From a virus, in the IMG/VR virus record IMGVR_UViG_3300042400_000115, positions 1 through 23,685 of that record: DNA of 23,685 bases, one strand, 5' to 3'. Numbering within the stretch: the stretch's first letter is position 1; the number at the start of each line of letters is the position of its first letter. The translations under genes were made by a program, and so were the position numbers. Positions 20,790 through 23,685 of the stretch are shown in pieces. The notes beneath the pieces were generated by a model. That model did no database searches and was not told the origin of the DNA. It was given only the letters and a program-made list of their open reading frames with translations.

Positions 20790-23096
20790 ATGGATTTTCT
20801 GGATTATATGGTCAGTTTGGCCCCCGAGGGCGAGACGTTCCTGATTGTCAGGCAAAAACCACAGTTAAAAGATGGTCAGATGCAGTTCCACGCCGACGGG
20901 GGCATCAAGGCCACCTGGCCGGCGTTCCTACCCACGCACCGCATGAAGGACGGCCAGTCGTGGTACGGCAACACCGCGAGCTTCATCCTCGACCGCTTTA
21001 CCGACGGCAAGGTCAGCGCCTCGGCCGCCAACTGCGAGTACGTCCTCTGCATGGTGCTCGACGACGTGGGCGACCCTGAGAAGGCGCCCAAGACGCCGCC
21101 GCTGCTCCCGACGTGGGTTATGGAAACCTCGGAGGGCAGCTTCCAGTGGGGCTACGCCTTCACCGAGGAGCAGCCCACCAAGGCCGAGTACAGCGCGGCC
21201 ATCGTGGCGATCGCTGAGGCCGGTTACAGCGACCGCGGCGCGATCAACGCAGTCCGCAACTTCCGCCTGCCCGGCAGCGTGAACATGAAGCCCGGCCGGG
21301 GCAACTTCGCCGCCCGGCTGGTCGAGTTCCACCCCGAGCGGCAGTTCACCCTGCCCCAGATATGCGAGGCGCTGGGCGTCATCCCGTCCGAGGCCGGCGC
21401 TAACCCCTACCGCCCGATCCGCGTCTCCGACGACGGCGCTGACGACGTGCTGGCCTGGCTCTCGGCGCAGGGGCTGCTGCTATCCAAGCCTAACGCGCAG
21501 GGCTGGGCCGGCATCATCTGCCCCAACAGCGGCGAGCACAGCGACGGCAACCCGGAGGGGCGCTATAACCCCTCCATGCGGGCGTTCTGCTGCCTGCACA
21601 GCCACTGCATTGACCTCGACAGCACCACGTTCCTCAAGTGGGTGGCCGAGCAGGGTGGCCCGCACCACGCCCCCGGCCTGCGCGATGAGCTACTGGCCGG
21701 CATGATGACCGACGCGCTGGGCAAGCTAGAGCCCACCAAGGCGTTTCCCGACGAGGCCGCCCGCGTCATCGCCGAGGTCGAGCGTAAAGAGCTTGGGCGC
21801 ACCACCAAGGCCGACTGGTATACGCGGTTCTGTTACGTCCAAAACGGCGACCATTATTTTGATCTGCAAGACCGCCGGGAGGTGAGCCGGCAGACCTTCA
21901 ATGCCTTGTTTCGGCATGTCGAGTGCCGCTCGATCCACGGCAAGCGCCCCAAGATCGAGGCGAGCGTCTGCTTTGACGAGAACCGCCAGGAGATGGGCGC
22001 TCGCGCTCTGGTCGGCATCACCTACGCCGCCGGCGAGGGGGTGCTGGTGGCCCGTGACGGCGACGTGTACGGCAACCGCTGGCGCGACGCCCGCCCGGCC
22101 GTCTCCGGTGGCGGCGATATCAACCCGTGGCTGGCCCACTGCGAGCTTCTCATCCCCGAGGCGTCCGAGCGCGAGCATATCTTCGACGTGATGGCCTACA
22201 AGGTCCAGCACCCCGAGGTCAAGATCAATCACGCCGTCCTCCACGGCGGCGACCAGGGTTGCGGAAAGGATACCCTCTGGGCGCCGTTTATCTGGGCCGT
22301 GTGCGGGCCGCAACTGAAAAACCGCGGGCTACTCGACAACGATACCCTTGGCAGCCAGTGGGGCTATGCGCTGGAGTCCGAGATACTGATTCTCAACGAG
22401 CTAAAAGAGCCGGAGGCCAAAGACCGCCGGGCGCTGGCGAACAAGCTAAAGCCCATCATCGCTGCGCCCCCGGAGATGCTCACCGTCAACCGCAAGGGGC
22501 TGCACCCCTACGACATGCTCAACCGCATGTTCGTGCTCGCGTTCTCTAACGACCCCGTGCCGATCTCCCTCGACTCCCAGGACCGCCGCTGGTTCTGCAT
22601 CTGGTCCACCGCCCCCCGCATGGCCCCGGACGCTGCCGCGCGGCTGTGGGGCTGGTACAAGGCCGGCGGCTATGAGGCCGTGGCCGCCTGGCTGCGCGAG
22701 CGTGACGTGTCCGCGTTCAATCCCTCCGCGGCCCCCGCTTGGACGGAATTTAAGGCCAACCTTGTCGAACACGGCATGAGCATGGCCGAGAGCTACCTGG
22801 TCGAGATGATGCGCGCCCGCCGGGGTGAGTTCGCTAAGGGCGTCGTCGGCTCCCCCTTCCACGCCCTTTGCGACCGCGTAGCGGGCGCGGCGCCCTCTGG
22901 CGTGAAGGTGCCTCAGGCCGCCCTGCTGCATGCGCTCAAGGAGGCCGGCTGGGTCGATTGCGGGCGCCTCAAATCACGCGCCCACGATAACCGGAAGCAC
23001 ATATTCTGCGCGCCTGATATGGTGCATCACAGCAAATCGGAGCTTCGCGATATGGTCGAAGACGCGCCCCCGGCGCTGATGGTGCGGGTCAAGTAA
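20790..23096 (+). CDS. Primase-SF3 helicase fusion protein
   Basis: This is a 768-residue protein with a clear SD (AAAGGAGC before ATG). Residues 1-185 look like an archaeo-eukaryotic/RepB-type primase: VLCMVLDDVGD with acidic residues at 91, 92 and 95, FQWGYAF, and the conserved AVRNFRLPGSVNMKPGR. Residues 241-275 hold a Cys/His cluster (CPNSGEHSDG, then FCCLHSHC) likely to bind zinc. The C-terminal part is a viral-type helicase (DUF5906-like): Walker A GGDQGCGKD (Lys493), acidic strand EILILNELKE, AFSNDPVPISLDSQDRRWF (sensor and arginine finger region). It would prime and unwind at the phage fork with the polymerase upstream. The final 150 residues are helical and variable. Confidence 0.88.
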   Translation: MDFLDYMVSLAPEGETFLIVRQKPQLKDGQMQFHADGGIKATWPAFLPTHRMKDGQSWYGNTASFILDRFTDGKVSASAANCEYVLCMVLDDVGDPEKAPKTPPLLPTWVMETSEGSFQWGYAFTEEQPTKAEYSAAIVAIAEAGYSDRGAINAVRNFRLPGSVNMKPGRGNFAARLVEFHPERQFTLPQICEALGVIPSEAGANPYRPIRVSDDGADDVLAWLSAQGLLLSKPNAQGWAGIICPNSGEHSDGNPEGRYNPSMRAFCCLHSHCIDLDSTTFLKWVAEQGGPHHAPGLRDELLAGMMTDALGKLEPTKAFPDEAARVIAEVERKELGRTTKADWYTRFCYVQNGDHYFDLQDRREVSRQTFNALFRHVECRSIHGKRPKIEASVCFDENRQEMGARALVGITYAAGEGVLVARDGDVYGNRWRDARPAVSGGGDINPWLAHCELLIPEASEREHIFDVMAYKVQHPEVKINHAVLHGGDQGCGKDTLWAPFIWAVCGPQLKNRGLLDNDTLGSQWGYALESEILILNELKEPEAKDRRALANKLKPIIAAPPEMLTVNRKGLHPYDMLNRMFVLAFSNDPVPISLDSQDRRWFCIWSTAPRMAPDAAARLWGWYKAGGYEAVAAWLRERDVSAFNPSAAPAWTEFKANLVEHGMSMAESYLVEMMRARRGEFAKGVVGSPFHALCDRVAGAAPSGVKVPQAALLHALKEAGWVDCGRLKSRAHDNRKHIFCAPDMVHHSKSELRDMVEDAPPALMVRVK

Positions 23097-23126
23097 AGAA
23101 AAGCCCCGGCGGGTAAGGCCGGGGCT
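23095..23126 (-). terminator. Intrinsic terminator of the right-hand leftward operon
   Basis: AGCCCCGGC (23102-23110) pairs perfectly with GCCGGGGCT (23118-23126) around a 7-base loop. On the - strand the stem is followed by TTTTCTTT, a good U-tract. On the + strand only A residues follow, so it should work mainly leftward, stopping - strand transcription before it enters the primase gene. Confidence 0.75.
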
Positions 23127-23146
23127 AAAACAGGAGATGGCAACTG

Positions 23147-23209
23147 CTAAAGATCGAGGAAGACCACTAGCAGCGCCACCAGTATACCCGCTAGGATTCC
23201 TGCGACCAT
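23147..23209 (-). CDS. Putative 20-residue membrane peptide
   Basis: The ATG at 23209 follows GAGGAG with 8 bases spacing, and the start overlaps the end of the upstream gene. The product is almost a pure transmembrane helix (MVAGILAGILVALLVVFLDL). The gene ends just before the leftward terminator. The good SD, the position as last operon gene and the clean hydrophobicity support a real micro-gene. No family can be assigned to so short a peptide. Confidence 0.45.
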   Translation of the reverse strand: MVAGILAGILVALLVVFLDL

Positions 23210-23412
23210 ACGGCGCTCTCCTCGATCGACGCCACCAGGCCATCGGCCAGCAAAGGGTAGATATCTACCCCGGCCACCTTAGCGGCGATCAGGTAGGCCG
23301 CGGGCGGAAATGGCGGGTTTATCTCGTCGGCCGTCTGGCCGGGGTCATACTCTAGTTCGCAGTCCAGTTCGATACCATCCGAGTGGCGGTATAGGTGGTT
23401 TATTGTTCGCAT
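23191..23412 (-). CDS. Small acidic phage protein (73 aa)
   Basis: The ATG at 23412 has GGAG about 7 bases upstream. The product (MRTINHLYRHSDGIELDCEL, then EYDPGQTADEINPPFPPAAY, VAGVDIYPLLADGLVASIEE) is an acidic alpha/beta mini-protein. The pattern of a short beta start, a YxPGQ turn and a C-terminal helix is one I have seen in small early proteins of proteobacterial phages, without known function. It lies in the leftward operon that enters from the right edge. Confidence 0.68.
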   Translation of the reverse strand: MRTINHLYRHSDGIELDCELEYDPGQTADEINPPFPPAAYLIAAKVAGVDIYPLLADGLVASIEESAVWSQES

Positions 23413-23427
23413 GGCAACTCCACTACT

Positions 23428-23685
23428 TTAGGCTTGCGCGAGCGGAAGAAAGTCAAGCGCCGCGCCCTCTGGCGGGCACACAATTCCCATAAGAGACAGC
23501 TCACGTCGCAACAGGGCGCGGCCCTCTGGGTGTCGCCAATACTTTGCGCCGTAATGCTGTCTGGAAGTTTTGGCTATAGCTTGCAGCAGGGGCTTACACT
23601 TGCCGCGCATCGGGCGGCAGGCGACCACAACTAATGAAAACCAGTAATCAGCGCGGGTGTCGTTAAGCCATCGTTGGGCTTTGTG
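23428..23685 (-). CDS. Unknown phage protein, 5' end outside the window
   Basis: The - strand frame is open from the right edge to a stop at 23428 (85 residues visible). A GTG at 23628 could start a 66-residue product, but the reading upstream of it (WLNDTRADYWFSLVVVACRP) continues smoothly with aromatic and hydrophobic pattern, so the gene is probably longer. The rest (LLQAIAKTSRQHYGAKYWRH, then GRALLRRELSLMGIVCPPEG) is basic and helical. Family not recognised. It is 15 bases upstream of the next gene in the same operon. Confidence 0.55.
   Translation of the reverse strand, partial: HKAQRWLNDTRADYWFSLVVVACRPMRGKCKPLLQAIAKTSRQHYGAKYWRHPEGRALLRRELSLMGIVCPPEGAALDFLPLAQA

Noticed and set aside
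23137-23355. A + strand ORF after the primase gene with AGGAG next to its ATG
   Set aside because: The SD is too close to the start, and the frame is opposite two supported leftward genes; the translation looks random.
1-23685. tRNA genes, integrase, attachment sites, transposons
   Set aside because: I looked for tRNA T-loop patterns, recombinase motifs and terminal inverted repeats with transposase sequence and saw none I could support.

Overview
This window is part of a tailed-phage genome or a phage-derived contig. The structural genes suggest a short-tailed (podovirus-like) virion with a P22-type tail and DNA-ejection apparatus. No integrase, repressor, terminase, portal or capsid gene is present, so lifestyle cannot be judged here. 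The host is probably a Gram-negative proteobacterium. I lean to Burkholderiales because the DNA is GC-rich and because the Cys-rich 282-residue protein, with its Ala-Gln-Pro-Glu-Gln linkers, looks like proteins I associate with phages of that order. That is inference. Coding density is very high: no stretch over 300 bases lacks a gene, and the largest clear gap is the 89-base divergent promoter region at 16927-17015.

Layout. (1) 1-11790, + strand: virion genes. These are the 3' end of a P22 gp10-like tail-accessory (packaged-DNA stabilisation) protein, a long repeat-rich tail fibre, a small structural protein, a cupin-like protein, three consecutive DNA-ejection/internal virion proteins, then a cluster of fibre and receptor-binding proteins. 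That cluster includes a P22-tailspike-like head-binding protein, a fibre with a self-cleaving S74 chaperone, and a large fibre with an AT-rich, probably exchanged receptor-binding part. (2) 11793-13437, + strand: lysis region with two small membrane proteins of unknown role, a 3TM-family holin and a GH108 endolysin. No spanin was recognised. (3) 16926 down to 13426, - strand: a tightly overlapping eleven-gene operon with several very small genes, a multi-module Cys-rich protein, a VRR-NUC nuclease and an SNF2-type helicase. (4) 17016-23096, + strand: replication genes, namely a DUF2800 PD-(D/E)XK (Cas4/AddB-like) nuclease, a putative ssDNA-binding protein, a family-A DNA polymerase with 3'-5' exonuclease, and a primase-SF3 helicase. 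(5) 23685 down to 23147, - strand: the end of another leftward small-gene operon, closed by a terminator that faces the primase gene.

How it works together. Regions 3 and 4 diverge from one compact bidirectional promoter. Its two -10 boxes are both TATGAT and its two -35 boxes overlap in the 8-mer TTGTGCAA, so nuclease/helicase functions and replisome genes are probably switched on together as the early programme. The virion and lysis genes form the convergent late rightward unit. The points most worth a second look are the module-and-linker architecture of the 282-residue protein, the symmetric early promoter with a palindrome over one -10, the chain of out-of-frame overlaps at 13426-13817, and a UUCG-capped hairpin directly before a DNA polymerase start that lacks a Shine-Dalgarno (SD) sequence.
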